From: Actinoplanes sp. N902-109
GTDB lineage: Bacteria > Actinomycetota > Actinomycetes > Mycobacteriales > Micromonosporaceae
Length of the DNA: 64,000 bases
Reading direction: 5' to 3'
Assembly (NCBI RefSeq): GCF_000389965.1
Contig: NC_021191.1
Coordinates: 6,759,501 to 6,823,500 of the forward strand
This document shows, piece by piece, positions 51,072-61,164 of this stretch. Position 1 is the stretch's first letter; every line of letters begins with the position of its first letter. Both the position numbers and the translations under genes were made by a program. The notes beneath the pieces are model-generated. The model made no database searches, was not told the origin of the DNA, and was given only the letters and a program-made list of their open reading frames with translations.

Positions 51072-51913
51072 CCGAGCACTATCAGCCCAGTGACATCCAG
51101 CGCGGGCGGGTCGCCTACCGGAGACGGCAGACGGTCCGCTCGGTGCTGCTGGCGGCGCTCTCCACCGCGGTGGTGGGCGTCGCCCTCGTCGCCGGCATCA
51201 CCGGCGCACCCGGCTGGGACCGCGTCAAGACCTCGTTCTTCGACGGGGACATCGCGGTCAAGTACTTCCCGGACGTGCTCCAGGGCCTGTGGCTGAACCT
51301 CCGGCTGCTGGTGGTGTGCACGTTCGCCGCGCTGGCGCTGGGGCTGCTGATCGCGGTGCTGCGCACGCTGCGGGGCCCGGTGTTCTTCCCGCTGCGCGCG
51401 TTGGCGACCGGGTACACGTACGGCTTCCGCGGGCTGCCGTTGATCATCGTCCTGTACGTGCTGACGCTCGGCGTGCCCGGCCTGCGACTGCAGGGCATGC
51501 CCAGCGTGCTGGTACTGGGCGGGGCGGCCCTGGTCATCGTGTACGGCGCGTACCTGGCCGAGGTGTTCCGGGCCGGCATCGAGTCGGTGCACCCCAGCCA
51601 GCTGGCCGCGGCGCGCTCGCTCGGGCTCACCTACCGGCAGACCATGCGCCACGTGGTGCTGCCGCAGGCCGTGCGCCGGGTCACGCCGCCGCTGCTCAAC
51701 GACGTCGTCGCGCTGCAGAAGGACGTCGGGCTGGTGTCACTGGCCGGTCCGATCGACGCGGTCCGCGCCGCGCAGATCGCCACCGCGCAGGACGCCAACT
51801 TCACGCCGTACATCATCGCCGGGGTGCTGTTCGTGCTGCTCGCCCTGCCGCTGATCGGCATCACCGACTGGGTCACGCTGCGTGCGGCCCGCCGTCAGTC
51901 CGCGGGAGCCTGA
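51068..51913 (+). CDS. ABC transporter permease, polar amino acid family (HisM type)
   Basis: A 281-residue permease. NLRLLVVCTFAALALGLLIA begins the transport core; the EAA loop reads AARSLGLTYRQTMRHVVLPQ. YGAYLAEVFRAGIESVHPSQ is characteristic of amino-acid permeases. GTG start, coupled to the binding protein; the ATPase gene begins one base after its stop. Confidence 0.93.
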   Translation: MTEHYQPSDIQRGRVAYRRRQTVRSVLLAALSTAVVGVALVAGITGAPGWDRVKTSFFDGDIAVKYFPDVLQGLWLNLRLLVVCTFAALALGLLIAVLRTLRGPVFFPLRALATGYTYGFRGLPLIIVLYVLTLGVPGLRLQGMPSVLVLGGAALVIVYGAYLAEVFRAGIESVHPSQLAAARSLGLTYRQTMRHVVLPQAVRRVTPPLLNDVVALQKDVGLVSLAGPIDAVRAAQIATAQDANFTPYIIAGVLFVLLALPLIGITDWVTLRAARRQSAGA

Positions 51914-51914
51914 G

Positions 51915-52649
<735 letters not shown>

Positions 52650-52655
<6 letters not shown>

Positions 52656-53117
52656 GTTTCTGATCGCCAGCACCGCGTCGAGCACCGCGACGGTGCTCTG
52701 CCAGCCCTTGTCCTCGATCGAGTCCTCCAGACCGGCGCGGTCGCGGGCCTGACCGAGGCTCTCCACGGTCAGCACGCCGTGCGCCACCGGGGTCTGCTCG
52801 TCCAGGGCGACCCGGGTCAGGCCCGCGGTCACGGCGTCGCAGACATAGTCGAAATGTGCTGTCTCGCCGCGGATGACCACCCCCAGCGCGACCACCGCGT
52901 CGCAGGTCTTGGCCAGTGCCTGCGCCACGACCGGCAGCTCGACCGAGCCTGCCACGCGGGTCACCACCACATCGTCCACGCCGCTCGCCTTGGCCGCGGC
53001 CTGCGCCCGCTCGACCATGTGGTCGACCAGGTCGGCGTGCCAGCGGGAGCCGACGATGCCGAGCTTGAGCCCGGCCGCGTCGACGGTCTCCAGATGCGGA
53101 TCTCCGAAACCGGCCAT
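52650..53117 (-). CDS. ribH: 6,7-dimethyl-8-ribityllumazine synthase
   Basis: A 155-residue subunit of the icosahedral lumazine synthase. GIVGSRWHADLVDHM, VAGSVELPVVAQALAK, VALGVVIRGETAHFDYVC (phosphate and His of the active site) and TPVAHGVLTVESLGQA are all present. It is last in the ribD-ribE-ribBA-ribH operon, 22 bp after ribBA. Confidence 0.97.
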
Positions 53118-53139
53118 CTTGCCCCCTTTTAGAGAAGTA

Positions 53140-54345
53140 TCAGCCCAGGGCCTCGAACAGGTGGCCCATTCGGTCGCGCTTGGTGCGCAGGTATCGCACG
53201 TTCTCCGGGTGCAGGCGCACCGGCAACGCCTCGCGGCCGGTGACCGTCAGCCCGTAGCCCTCCAGCCCGGCCCGCTTCGCCGGGTTGTTGGTCAGCAGCC
53301 GCATCGAGCGCACACCCAGGTCGTACAGGATCTGCGCGCCGGTGCCGTAGTCGCGGGCGTCGGCGGGCAGCCCCAGCTCGAGGTTCGCGTCGACGGTGTC
53401 GAGCCCGCGGTCCTGCAGCTGGTAGGCCTGGAGCTTGTGCAGCAGCCCGATGCCCCGGCCCTCGTGCCCGCGCATGTAGAGCACGACCCCACGGCCGGCG
53501 GCCGCGATGCGGTCCAGCGCCGCGTCGAGCTGGGGGCCGCAGTCGCAGCGCACCGAGCCGAACACGTCGCCGGTCAGGCACTCGGAATGCACCCGGACCA
53601 GCACGTCCTCGCCGTCGCCCAGGTCGCCGTGCAGCAGCGCGACATGCTCGCTGCCGTCGACGGCGGCCCGGTAGCCGACCGCGGTGAACTCGCCGTGCTC
53701 GGTGGGCAGCCGGGTCTCCACGACCCGCTCGACCTGCCGCTCGTGGCGCCGCCGGTACTCGATGAGGGCGGCGATGCTGATCAGCGCCAGGTCGTGCTCG
53801 GCCGCGAAGACCTCCAGCTGGGGGCGGCGCATCATGGTGCCGTCGTCGTTGACCATCTCGCACAGCACCCCGGCCGGCCGCAGCCCGGCCAGCACCGCCA
53901 GGTCGATCGCCGCCTCGGTGTGCCCGGCCCGGCGCAGCACCCCGCCCGGCCGGGCCCGCAGCGGCACCACGTGCCCGGGCCGGGTCAGATCGGTGGGCCT
54001 GGTGTCCGCACCGGCCAGCAACCGGATCGTGTGCGCCCGGTCGGCGGCCGAGATGCCGGTGGCCACGCCCGCGGCCGCGTCGACGGTCACCGCGTAGGCG
54101 GTGCCGCGCCGGTCCTGGTTGGTGTGGAACATCGGCGGCAGGTCGAGCCGGTCGGCCTCCTCCTCGGTCAGCGGCACGCAGATGAAGCCCGAGGAGTAGC
54201 GGACCATGAACGCCACCAGCTCCGGGGTGGCCAGCTCGGCGGCGAAGATCAGGTCGCCCTCGTTCTCGCGGTCCTCGTCGTCGACCACGATGACCGCCTT
54301 GCCCGCGGCCATGTCGGCCACGGCCCGCTCGATGTCAGCGAACAT
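53140..54345 (-). CDS. ribBA: Bifunctional 3,4-DHBP synthase / GTP cyclohydrolase II
   Basis: A 401-residue fusion. The N-terminal RibB half (1-~200) has DDEDRENEGDLIFAAE (acidic metal loop), RYSSGFICVP and RPGHVVPLRARPGG. The C-terminal RibA half has HSECLTGDVFGSVRCDCGPQ with the three zinc cysteines, YMRGHEGRGIGL and LTNNPAKRAGLEGYGL. Both active sites look complete. The start overlaps the ribE 3' end by 11 bp. Confidence 0.97.
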   Translation of the reverse strand: MFADIERAVADMAAGKAVIVVDDEDRENEGDLIFAAELATPELVAFMVRYSSGFICVPLTEEEADRLDLPPMFHTNQDRRGTAYAVTVDAAAGVATGISAADRAHTIRLLAGADTRPTDLTRPGHVVPLRARPGGVLRRAGHTEAAIDLAVLAGLRPAGVLCEMVNDDGTMMRRPQLEVFAAEHDLALISIAALIEYRRRHERQVERVVETRLPTEHGEFTAVGYRAAVDGSEHVALLHGDLGDGEDVLVRVHSECLTGDVFGSVRCDCGPQLDAALDRIAAAGRGVVLYMRGHEGRGIGLLHKLQAYQLQDRGLDTVDANLELGLPADARDYGTGAQILYDLGVRSMRLLTNNPAKRAGLEGYGLTVTGREALPVRLHPENVRYLRTKRDRMGHLFEALG

Positions 54346-54937
54346 GACGCTCCCCCAGCAGCTTCTCGACGTACTTGGCGATGACGTCCACCTCGAGGTT
54401 CACCGGGTCGCCGACGGCCTTGCCGCCGAGCACGGTGAGCTTGAGCGTGGTGGGGATCAGCCCGACGCTGAACGTGTCGGTGGTCACCGCCATCACGGTC
54501 AGCGACACCCCGTCGACGGTGATCGAGCCCTTCTCCACCACGTAGCGGGACAGCTCGGCCGGCAACGAGAAGGTCAGCACCTCCCACTGCTCGGCCGGCT
54601 CGCGCGACACGATCCGCGCGACCCCGTCGACGTGCCCCTGCACCAGGTGGCCGCCGAGCCGGGTGCCCGCCGTGGCCGCGCGTTCCAGGTTGACCGGCGA
54701 GCCCACCCCGAGCGCGCCCAGCGAGGTGCGGCGCAGGCTCTCCCCCATGACGTCCGCGGTGAAGACGCCGTTGTCGTTGTCGATCACGGTCAGGCAGACC
54801 CCGTTGACGGCGATGGAGTCGCCGTGCTTGGCGTCGGTGGTGACGACGGGCCCACGGACGGCGAGCACCGCCGAGTCGCCCCCCGCCGCGGTGAGACGCA
54901 CGACCTCACCCAGTTCCTCGACGATGCCGGTGAACAT
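54335..54937 (-). CDS. ribE: Riboflavin synthase (alpha chain)
   Basis: A 200-residue two-domain beta-barrel enzyme. MFTGIVEELGEVV opens it, and the two repeats carry DSIAVNGVCLTV and GSITVDGVSLTV, with GHLVQGHVDGVARI between. The ATG shares one base with the ribD stop (TGATG). Called ribC in some nomenclatures. Confidence 0.97.
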   Translation of the reverse strand: MFTGIVEELGEVVRLTAAGGDSAVLAVRGPVVTTDAKHGDSIAVNGVCLTVIDNDNGVFTADVMGESLRRTSLGALGVGSPVNLERAATAGTRLGGHLVQGHVDGVARIVSREPAEQWEVLTFSLPAELSRYVVEKGSITVDGVSLTVMAVTTDTFSVGLIPTTLKLTVLGGKAVGDPVNLEVDVIAKYVEKLLGERHVR

Positions 54938-55992
54938 CAGACCCCCTTGTCGCGCAGTGTCGCGGTGAACCGCAGATCCGGGCCGATCCGCGTGATGTCG
55001 GTGAACTCGAGCTCGATCGCCTCGGCGATGGTGGTGACTCCCGCGTCGAGCAGCGCGGTGCGCCCGGCGCCGAGCAGCTTGGGCGCCACGTAGCCGACCA
55101 CCCGGTCGACCAGCCCGGCCGCCAGGAAGCCACCGGCCAGCGTCGGGCCGCCTTCCAGCAGCACCGCCCGGACGCCGCGGGCGTACAGCTCGGTGAGCAC
55201 CGCGGTCAGGTCCACCCGGCCGTCCGGGCCGGCGCCGACCGCGGCCGCCGTCGCGATCCAGGTGGCTGCCGCGTCGTCGTGCACCCGGGCCGCGGCGGGG
55301 GTACGGCCGGAGCTGTCGACGATCACCCGCAGCGGCTGCCGCCCGGCGAGCGAGCCGTCGGCCGGGTCGCGCACGGTGAGCTGCGGGTCGTCGGCCAGCA
55401 CCGTGCCGACCCCGGCCACGATGGCATCGACCGTGCCGCGCAGCCGGTGCACATCGGCCCGGGCCGGCTCGGCGGTGATCCACTTGCTGGTGCGGTCGGC
55501 CGCGGCCGAGCGCCCGTCCAGCGTGGCGGCGTACTTCCAGGTCACGTAGGGGCGGCCGCGGCGTACGGCGGTCAGCCAGGCCACGTTGCCGCGCTCGGCC
55601 TCGGCACGCAGCACCCCGGTCTCCACCAGCACCCCGGCGGCACGCAGGGTGCCGGCCCCACCGGCCGCCGCGGGCGTCGGGTCGTCCACCGCGATGACCA
55701 CGCGGGCGACCCCGGCCTCGAGCAGCGCCCGGGCGCAGGGGCCGGTGCGCCCGGTGTGGTTGCACGGTTCGAGGGTCACCACCGCGGTGCCGCCGCGGGC
55801 CCGCGCACCGGCCTGGGCGAGCGCGACGACCTCGGCGTGCGGGCCACCGGCGTACGCATGGAAGCCCTCGCCGGCGATCTCACCGCCGGCGTCGAGCAGC
55901 ACACAGCCGACCACCGGGTTGGGGCTGGTGCTGCCGAGGCCGCGGGCGGCCAGCGCGATCGCGCGGCGCATCGCCTCGTCCACGGTGACCAT
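54937..55992 (-). CDS. ribD: Bifunctional riboflavin-specific deaminase / reductase
   Basis: A 351-residue fusion. The deaminase domain (1-~145) has HAE at 52-54 and the zinc cysteines C77 and C86 in LEPCNHTGRTGPC. The reductase domain (about 150-351) has KYAATLDGRSAA, DAIVAGVGTVLADDPQLTVR and LLEGGPTLAGGFL. First gene after the FMN riboswitch. Confidence 0.97.
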   Translation of the reverse strand: MVTVDEAMRRAIALAARGLGSTSPNPVVGCVLLDAGGEIAGEGFHAYAGGPHAEVVALAQAGARARGGTAVVTLEPCNHTGRTGPCARALLEAGVARVVIAVDDPTPAAAGGAGTLRAAGVLVETGVLRAEAERGNVAWLTAVRRGRPYVTWKYAATLDGRSAAADRTSKWITAEPARADVHRLRGTVDAIVAGVGTVLADDPQLTVRDPADGSLAGRQPLRVIVDSSGRTPAAARVHDDAAATWIATAAAVGAGPDGRVDLTAVLTELYARGVRAVLLEGGPTLAGGFLAAGLVDRVVGYVAPKLLGAGRTALLDAGVTTIAEAIELEFTDITRIGPDLRFTATLRDKGV

Positions 55993-56061
55993 CTGTGCGG
56001 CATCTCCCTCGCGACGGAACGGTCACGCGCGACGAGAGGGGAGAAAACGCCGGGAAAAGGA

Positions 56062-56083
56062 CGACCGGGAACGCACCCGGTCG
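56062..56083 (-). terminator. Intrinsic terminator of the FMN riboswitch
   Basis: On the minus strand CGACCGGG-TGCGTT-CCCGGTCG forms a perfect 8-bp stem followed by TCCTTTT. It sits between the riboswitch aptamer and ribD, so FMN binding most likely stops transcription here. Confidence 0.8.
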
Positions 56084-56125
56084 CAGGCGGCCGACAGCGG
56101 CGCCCACAGTCCTGTCCCGCGCGCT

Positions 56126-56314
56126 GTCTCCCATCCGGACTGTCGGACCGGGCGGCTCAGCTGTCGGTCGGACAGCACCGCTCGATCCACCGTCGGCCCC
56201 GGATTCTCACCAGGTCCACCGGCCGCCGAGGTGCGGCGTCCGGGTCGCGGGCTTACTCCCCCGGCTGGGGAAGATCACCGCCGGTTCGGAATTTCACCGA
56301 GTCCCGCCAGCGCG
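56126..56314 (-). promoter_or_regulatory. FMN riboswitch (RFN element)
   Basis: Minus-strand sequence carries the conserved blocks in order: CGGTGAAATTCCGAACCGGC, GGCGGTGATC, GGAGTAAGCCCGCGA, GGTGAGAATCCGGGGCCGAC and finally AGTCCGGATGGGAGA. This is the complete RFN aptamer. It lies 134 bp before ribD and should turn the four rib genes off when FMN is plentiful. Confidence 0.97.
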
Positions 56315-56376
56315 TGGTGGGTCACCCCTGAGTCTGTCACGCCGCGCCCGTTTTGCCGACCGGTGCGTCGGCCACG

Positions 56377-57393
56377 TCACAGCGCTATGTCGTCCGGCTC
56401 CGGCTCGCTCTTGCGCCGGTCGATCGCCACGTACGAGCCGGGCTGGCTCTTGGCGACCTTCTTCATCTCCGAGGCGACCGCCACGACCTCGCGGTGATCG
56501 GTGTAGCTGCGTCCGCCCTCGGTCGACTGGGCGACCCCGATCGACAGGGTGACCAGGGCGGCCCGCTGCTTGCCGCCGCGCCGGTCGGGCACCTCGATGT
56601 AGCCGCGCTGGGCGTCCTCCGGGTCGTACAACTGGTCGGCCGCCGCCTCGAAGTCGGTGACCATGTGCTTGGTCATCGGCAGCACCTGGTCGGGGTGGCA
56701 GATGAACACGAAGTCGTCGCCGCCGATGTGGCCGAGGAAGACCGGCGGGCGCCCGGCCGCCATGGCCGCCCGGTGCACGCTGCGGGCGAGCGTGGTGATG
56801 AACTCGTCGCCGCGGTCGAACCCGTAGACATCGTTGACCGGCTTGAACCGGTCGATGTCGATGTAGCCGACGGAGAAGTCGCCGCCGCCCTTCATCCGCT
56901 CGACGATCTCCCGGGTGACCCGCGCGTTGCCGGGCAGCCCGGTCAGCGGGGACACCTCGCGGAACTCCTTGGTGCGCCGCAGCGTGGAGGCGACCCGGGC
57001 GATCAGCTCGGCGGTGTCGAACGGTTTGACCAGGTAGTCGTCGACGCCCGCGGTCAGCCCGACGACCTTGTCCACGGTCATGCCCTTGGCGGTCAGCATG
57101 ATCACCGGCAGCGCGGAGGTGAGCGGCTCGGCCCGCAGCCGGCGGGTCAGCTCGACGCCGTCCATCACCGGCATCATCCAGTCGACCACGGCGAGATCGG
57201 GACGGCGGGTCTCCATCAGCTCGAGCGCCTCCTGGCCGTTGCGGGCCCGGAGCACCTCGAAGCCGTGCACCTGCAGATTGAAGGCGACGAACCCGGCGAT
57301 GTCCTCGTCGTCATCGACGATCATGACCAGGTCGGGCCGGTCGGCCGGGTCGGCACCCGGCGCGTCGTTGACGGTCAACGGCACCGAGCTCAT
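56377..57393 (-). CDS. Response regulator with diguanylate-cyclase domain (GGDDF active site)
   Basis: A 338-residue two-domain protein. The receiver domain has the acidic pair in IVDDDED, the phospho-acceptor Asp71 in VVDWMMPVMDG and the Lys in YLVKPFD. The GGDEF domain begins EVSPLTGLPGNARVTREI and has GYIDIDRFKPVNDVYGFDRG, but the active-site loop reads IGGDDFV near residue 224: Asp replaces the Glu of GGDEF. Metal binding may survive with lower activity, or it may be a c-di-GMP or GTP sensor. The ATG overlaps the rpe stop by four bases. No kinase gene is adjacent. Confidence 0.88.
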   Translation of the reverse strand: MSSVPLTVNDAPGADPADRPDLVMIVDDDEDIAGFVAFNLQVHGFEVLRARNGQEALELMETRRPDLAVVDWMMPVMDGVELTRRLRAEPLTSALPVIMLTAKGMTVDKVVGLTAGVDDYLVKPFDTAELIARVASTLRRTKEFREVSPLTGLPGNARVTREIVERMKGGGDFSVGYIDIDRFKPVNDVYGFDRGDEFITTLARSVHRAAMAAGRPPVFLGHIGGDDFVFICHPDQVLPMTKHMVTDFEAAADQLYDPEDAQRGYIEVPDRRGGKQRAALVTLSIGVAQSTEGGRSYTDHREVVAVASEMKKVAKSQPGSYVAIDRRKSEPEPDDIAL

Positions 57394-58067
57394 GCCCGGA
57401 CAGTAACGCTCTCGGCGAGGGCCTTCAACCTGCGAACCGCCTCGGCCGGATTCTCGGCACCGTAGACCGCCGTGCCCGCGACGAACGCATCCGCCCCGGC
57501 CTCGGCCGCCTGCTCGATGGTGTCGGCCGCGACGCCGCCGTCGACCTCAAGGCGTACCTGCAGGTCCTTGGCCCGGATCCGGCGGCGCACGTCGCGCACC
57601 TTGTCGAGCATCTCCGGCAGGAACTTCTGCCCGCCGAACCCGGCCTTGATCGTCATGATCAGCACGGTGTCGAGGTAGGGCAGCAGCTCCAGGTAGGGCT
57701 CGACCGGCGTGTCCCGGTCGATCGCCAGCCCGGCCTTGGCCCCGGCCGCGCGCAGCGTCTTGGCCAGCGCCACCGGGTCCTCGCAAGCCTCAGCGTGGAA
57801 GGTGACGTTGTGCGCGCCGGCCTCGGCGTAACCGGGCGCCCAGCGCTCCGGGTCGGTGATCATCAGGTGCACGTCGAACGGGATCGCCGTGGCCCGGCGC
57901 AGGCTCTGCACGACCGGCAGGCCGATCGTCAGGTTGGGCACGAAGTGGTTGTCCATCACGTCGACATGCACCCAGTCAGCGGCGCCCTCGATGTCGTGCA
58001 CGGCGTCGGCCAGCCGCGCGAAATCGGCGGCGAGGATGCTGGGGGCGATGATCGGCGATGGCTGCAC
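57390..58067 (-). CDS. rpe: Ribulose-phosphate 3-epimerase
   Basis: A 225-residue TIM-barrel enzyme of the pentose phosphate pathway, supplying ribulose 5-phosphate, a direct riboflavin precursor. APSILAADFARL, VHVDVMDNHFVPNLTIG, PFDVHLMITDPE, MTIKAGFGGQKFLPEML and VDGGVAADT are all textbook. Its stop is coupled (ATGA) to the response-regulator gene. Confidence 0.97.
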   Translation of the reverse strand: MQPSPIIAPSILAADFARLADAVHDIEGAADWVHVDVMDNHFVPNLTIGLPVVQSLRRATAIPFDVHLMITDPERWAPGYAEAGAHNVTFHAEACEDPVALAKTLRAAGAKAGLAIDRDTPVEPYLELLPYLDTVLIMTIKAGFGGQKFLPEMLDKVRDVRRRIRAKDLQVRLEVDGGVAADTIEQAAEAGADAFVAGTAVYGAENPAEAVRRLKALAESVTVRA

Positions 58068-58085
58068 GAACTGAAGTGTAGGACC

Positions 58086-58700
58086 TCAGCGGGTACGGAC
58101 GGAGAGGCGCTCCTGGAACGCCGCGCTGTCATTGGTGCGGGGGAAGTCCGTGCCCGGCACCGGGACCCCGAGGAACTCGCACAGCGGCGCCCAGCCGTCC
58201 TTGACCTCGAACTCCAGCAGCCGGTCGGCGGGCACCTCGCGGCGGACGGCGGCGTTGTGCTCCTCGAACACCCGGATCGCGTGGTCCCGGTCGGTGAACC
58301 GGCCGCCGAACGTGCCCTCCCAGACGATCCGGTGCGTCATGCCGACCTGCACCTCCACCCCCGCCGGTGCGTGCTGCGCGGCCTGGAAGATGGTGTTGCA
58401 CGCGCTCTCGTACCACTTGCCGGGGTCGCGGACGGTGAGGATCACCTTGGCGTCCGGGTGGGCGGCGACGAGCTCACGCCAGAAGAACGTGCCCGGCCAG
58501 TCCACGGTCGAGCGGCAGCCGGCCAGTGCCTTGCCGAGCGCGTGGCCGTCACCGTCGGCGGCCCGCTGGAACAGCGCGGCGCGACCGGGGTCGTCGAGCA
58601 GCGGCAGCATGTGCATGCACGGGCCGAAGCCGAGCTGTTCCAGGGCCGTCTTGAGGCTGAGTGTGCCGGTCCGTCCGAATCCTGCTCCGATGACGTCCAT
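58086..58700 (-). CDS. Sulfotransferase-family P-loop protein
   Basis: A 204-residue protein. GAGFGRTGTLSLKTALEQLG at the start is the PAPS 5'-phosphosulfate loop of the short NAD-dependent-epimerase-neighbour sulfotransferase group, and VILTVRDPGKWYESAC supplies the 3'-phosphate Arg and Ser. It has no signal peptide. Substrate unknown; such small sulfotransferase-like proteins are common in actinomycetes and fungi. It sits between rsmB and rpe, 18 bp before rpe. Confidence 0.85.
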   Translation of the reverse strand: MDVIGAGFGRTGTLSLKTALEQLGFGPCMHMLPLLDDPGRAALFQRAADGDGHALGKALAGCRSTVDWPGTFFWRELVAAHPDAKVILTVRDPGKWYESACNTIFQAAQHAPAGVEVQVGMTHRIVWEGTFGGRFTDRDHAIRVFEEHNAAVRREVPADRLLEFEVKDGWAPLCEFLGVPVPGTDFPRTNDSAAFQERLSVRTR

Positions 58701-58743
58701 GGGCCCGGTTTAACCGGACTTTGTCGACCCGAAACGTGAACTT

Positions 58744-60234
58744 TCAGCTCGTACGGCGCAGGACGGCCAGGAACATCGCGTCGGTGCCGTGCCGGTGCGG
58801 CCAGAGCTGCACCGTCGGGCCCGGGCCGAGCTTGGGCATGCCCGGCGGCAGCAGCGGGCGCGCGTCCACGAAATCGACGTCGACACCGCTGCGGCGGGCG
58901 CCCTCGCTCACCGTCACCTGCGTCTCCACCATGTGCGGTGAGCAGGTCACGTACGCCACGACGCCACCGGGTCGCACCGCCCGCAGCGCCGCCACCAGCA
59001 GCTCGCGCTGCAACCGGGTCAGCGGCGGCAGGTCGGCCGGCTTGCGCCGCCAGCGCGACTCCGGGCGCCGGCGCAGCGAACCCAGGCCGGTGCAGGGCGC
59101 GTCCACCAGCACCCGGTCGAAGCCCTCCTCGGGCAGGTCGGGGTCGCGGCCCACGGTGCGGCCGTCGGTCGGCAGGACGGTGACCGGCAGCCCGGTGGTG
59201 GCCTGCTCGACCAGCCGCGCCCGGTGATCCGCCACCTCCACCGCGGTCACCTCGGCACCGCGCTGGGCGGCGATCGAGCCGATCAGCCCGGTCTTGCCGC
59301 CGGGGCCCGCGCACAGGTCCAGCCAGCGGGCGTCGCGGCCCTCGACCGGCGCGGCCAGCAGCGCCGCCGCGACCAGCTGCGAGCCCTCGTCCTGCACGTG
59401 CGCGCGGCCGTCACGGATCGCGGCCAGCTCGGCCGGCGAGCCGCCGTGGTTCAGATACACCGAGTACGGCGAGAAGGCACCGGGCACCCCGCCCACCTCG
59501 TCGGCCAGCTCCACCGCGTCGGCCCGGCCCGGGCGGGCGCACAGGTGCACCACCGGCGGCTGGTTGTCCTCGATCAGCAGCCGGGCGGTGTCCTCCAGGT
59601 CGCCGCCGAGCGACTCGGCGAACGAGCGGATCACCCACTCCGGATGGTTGTGCACCACCGCGAGGTTGCCGACCGGGTCCTGCTCGTAGGCCGGCGCCAG
59701 CCGGGTCAGCCAGTCGTCCAGACCGGTCTCGGAGATGCCGCGCATGACCGCGTTGGCGAAGCCCGCGGCGCCCGGCGCGACCGAGCGGACCAGGTCGACG
59801 GTCTGGTTGACCGCGGCGTGCGCCGGGACCCGGGTGAACAACAGCTGATAGGCACCCAGCCGGAGCGCGTCGCGGGCGGGCGGGTCGATCCGGGCCACGT
59901 CGCGGTCCGCGGCCGACGCGATGATCAGGTCGAGGGTGCCCAGCGCCCGCAGCGTGCCGTAGGTCAGCTCGGTCGCGAACGCCGCGTCCCGGCCCTGCAG
60001 GCCCATGCCCCGCAGGATGTCGGCGAGGACCAGGTTGGCGTAGGCGTCGTCGCGGTGCACGGCCGCGATCGCCTCGTACGCCGCCTGGCGCGCCGGGTCG
60101 GACGGCGGGCGCCCGGCCCGCGGGGCCCGGCCGGTGCGCGCGTCACGGTCCTGGGTGCGGCCGTAGCCGGGACCGCCCGGCCGGCGCGGGCGGCCGGTGT
60201 TGTGCGGGCGGTCGGCGCGGTGCTCGGAACTCAC
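58744..60234 (-). CDS. rsmB: 16S rRNA (cytosine-5) methyltransferase RsmB/Sun
   Basis: A 496-residue enzyme. A basic, disordered N-tail (~45 residues, Arg/Gly-rich) is followed by the NusB-like RNA-binding domain (about 48-175) and a SAM-dependent methyltransferase domain with LDLCAGPGGKTGLIGS, DAPCTGLGSLRRRPESRW (first Cys) and YVTCSPHMVETQV (catalytic Cys). GTG at 60234 overlaps the fmt stop by four bases. Confidence 0.95.
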   Translation of the reverse strand: MSSEHRADRPHNTGRPRRPGGPGYGRTQDRDARTGRAPRAGRPPSDPARQAAYEAIAAVHRDDAYANLVLADILRGMGLQGRDAAFATELTYGTLRALGTLDLIIASAADRDVARIDPPARDALRLGAYQLLFTRVPAHAAVNQTVDLVRSVAPGAAGFANAVMRGISETGLDDWLTRLAPAYEQDPVGNLAVVHNHPEWVIRSFAESLGGDLEDTARLLIEDNQPPVVHLCARPGRADAVELADEVGGVPGAFSPYSVYLNHGGSPAELAAIRDGRAHVQDEGSQLVAAALLAAPVEGRDARWLDLCAGPGGKTGLIGSIAAQRGAEVTAVEVADHRARLVEQATTGLPVTVLPTDGRTVGRDPDLPEEGFDRVLVDAPCTGLGSLRRRPESRWRRKPADLPPLTRLQRELLVAALRAVRPGGVVAYVTCSPHMVETQVTVSEGARRSGVDVDFVDARPLLPPGMPKLGPGPTVQLWPHRHGTDAMFLAVLRRTS

Positions 60235-61160
60235 TGAAACTGCTCTCCTGGATCGATCCGCAGACCTCGGGCCCAGTCGGTGGCCGACATGGGCTTCTTC
60301 CCGGCGGCGCGGACCTCGCCGAGGATGACGGGGGTGGTGGCGGTGCCGGCGAGCACCTGCTGCCGCTCGACCAGCAGCTCACCCGGCGCCAGCGGGGCAC
60401 CGGCGTTGGCCACCGGGCGCACCGGGCCCAGCTTGAGCCGCTCGCCGCGCAGGGTGGTCCATGCGCCGGGCGCCGGGGTGCACGCACGGATGCGCCGGTC
60501 GACCGCGAACGCCGGGTCACCCCAGCGGACCCGGGCGTCCTCCACCGTGATCTTGGGCGCCGACGAGACGCCGTGGGCCGGCTGCGGGTGCGCCCGCGCC
60601 GTGCCCGCCTCGATCGCGTCGAGCACCGCGACCAGCAGCCCGGCGCCCTCGGTGGCGAGCCGGGCCAGCAGGTCACCGGAGGTGTCGGCGGGCCGCACCT
60701 GCTCGGTGAGCGTGCCGTAGACCGGGCCGGTGTCCATGCCCGCCTCCAGCTCGAACACGCTGGCCCCGGTGACCTCGTCACCGTGCAGGACGGCGTGCTG
60801 CACCGGCGCCGCGCCGCGCCACGCGGGCAGCAGCGAGAAGTGCAGGTTGATCCAGCCGTGCTCGGGGATCTCGAGCGCGCTCGGCGGCACCAGCGCGCCG
60901 TAGGCGACCACGGGCACGCAGTCCGGGGCGATCGCCCGCAGCCGCTCCTGGAACTCCGGCTCGCGCGGGCGCTGCGGGGTGAGCACCTCGATGCCCCGCT
61001 CGTCGGCCCACGCACCAGCGGGCGAGCGCATCAGCTTGCGCCCGCGCCCGGCCGGGGCGTCCGGGCGGGTCACCACGGCCACCAGCTCGTGCGCGGACGC
61101 GGCGATGGCGTCGAGCGCGGGGAGCGTCACTTCCGGGGTGCCGGCGAAGACCAGGCGCAT
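60231..61160 (-). CDS. fmt: Methionyl-tRNA formyltransferase
   Basis: A 309-residue enzyme formylating initiator Met-tRNA. MRLVFAGTPEVTLPALDAI, NLHFSLLPAWRGAAPVQHAV (catalytic Asn-His) and EAGMDTGPVYG lead into the C-terminal OB-fold tRNA-binding domain. It starts four bases after def, as in most bacteria, linking formylation and deformylation. Confidence 0.97.
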   Translation of the reverse strand: MRLVFAGTPEVTLPALDAIAASAHELVAVVTRPDAPAGRGRKLMRSPAGAWADERGIEVLTPQRPREPEFQERLRAIAPDCVPVVAYGALVPPSALEIPEHGWINLHFSLLPAWRGAAPVQHAVLHGDEVTGASVFELEAGMDTGPVYGTLTEQVRPADTSGDLLARLATEGAGLLVAVLDAIEAGTARAHPQPAHGVSSAPKITVEDARVRWGDPAFAVDRRIRACTPAPGAWTTLRGERLKLGPVRPVANAGAPLAPGELLVERQQVLAGTATTPVILGEVRAAGKKPMSATDWARGLRIDPGEQFQ

Positions 61161-61164
61161 CAGC

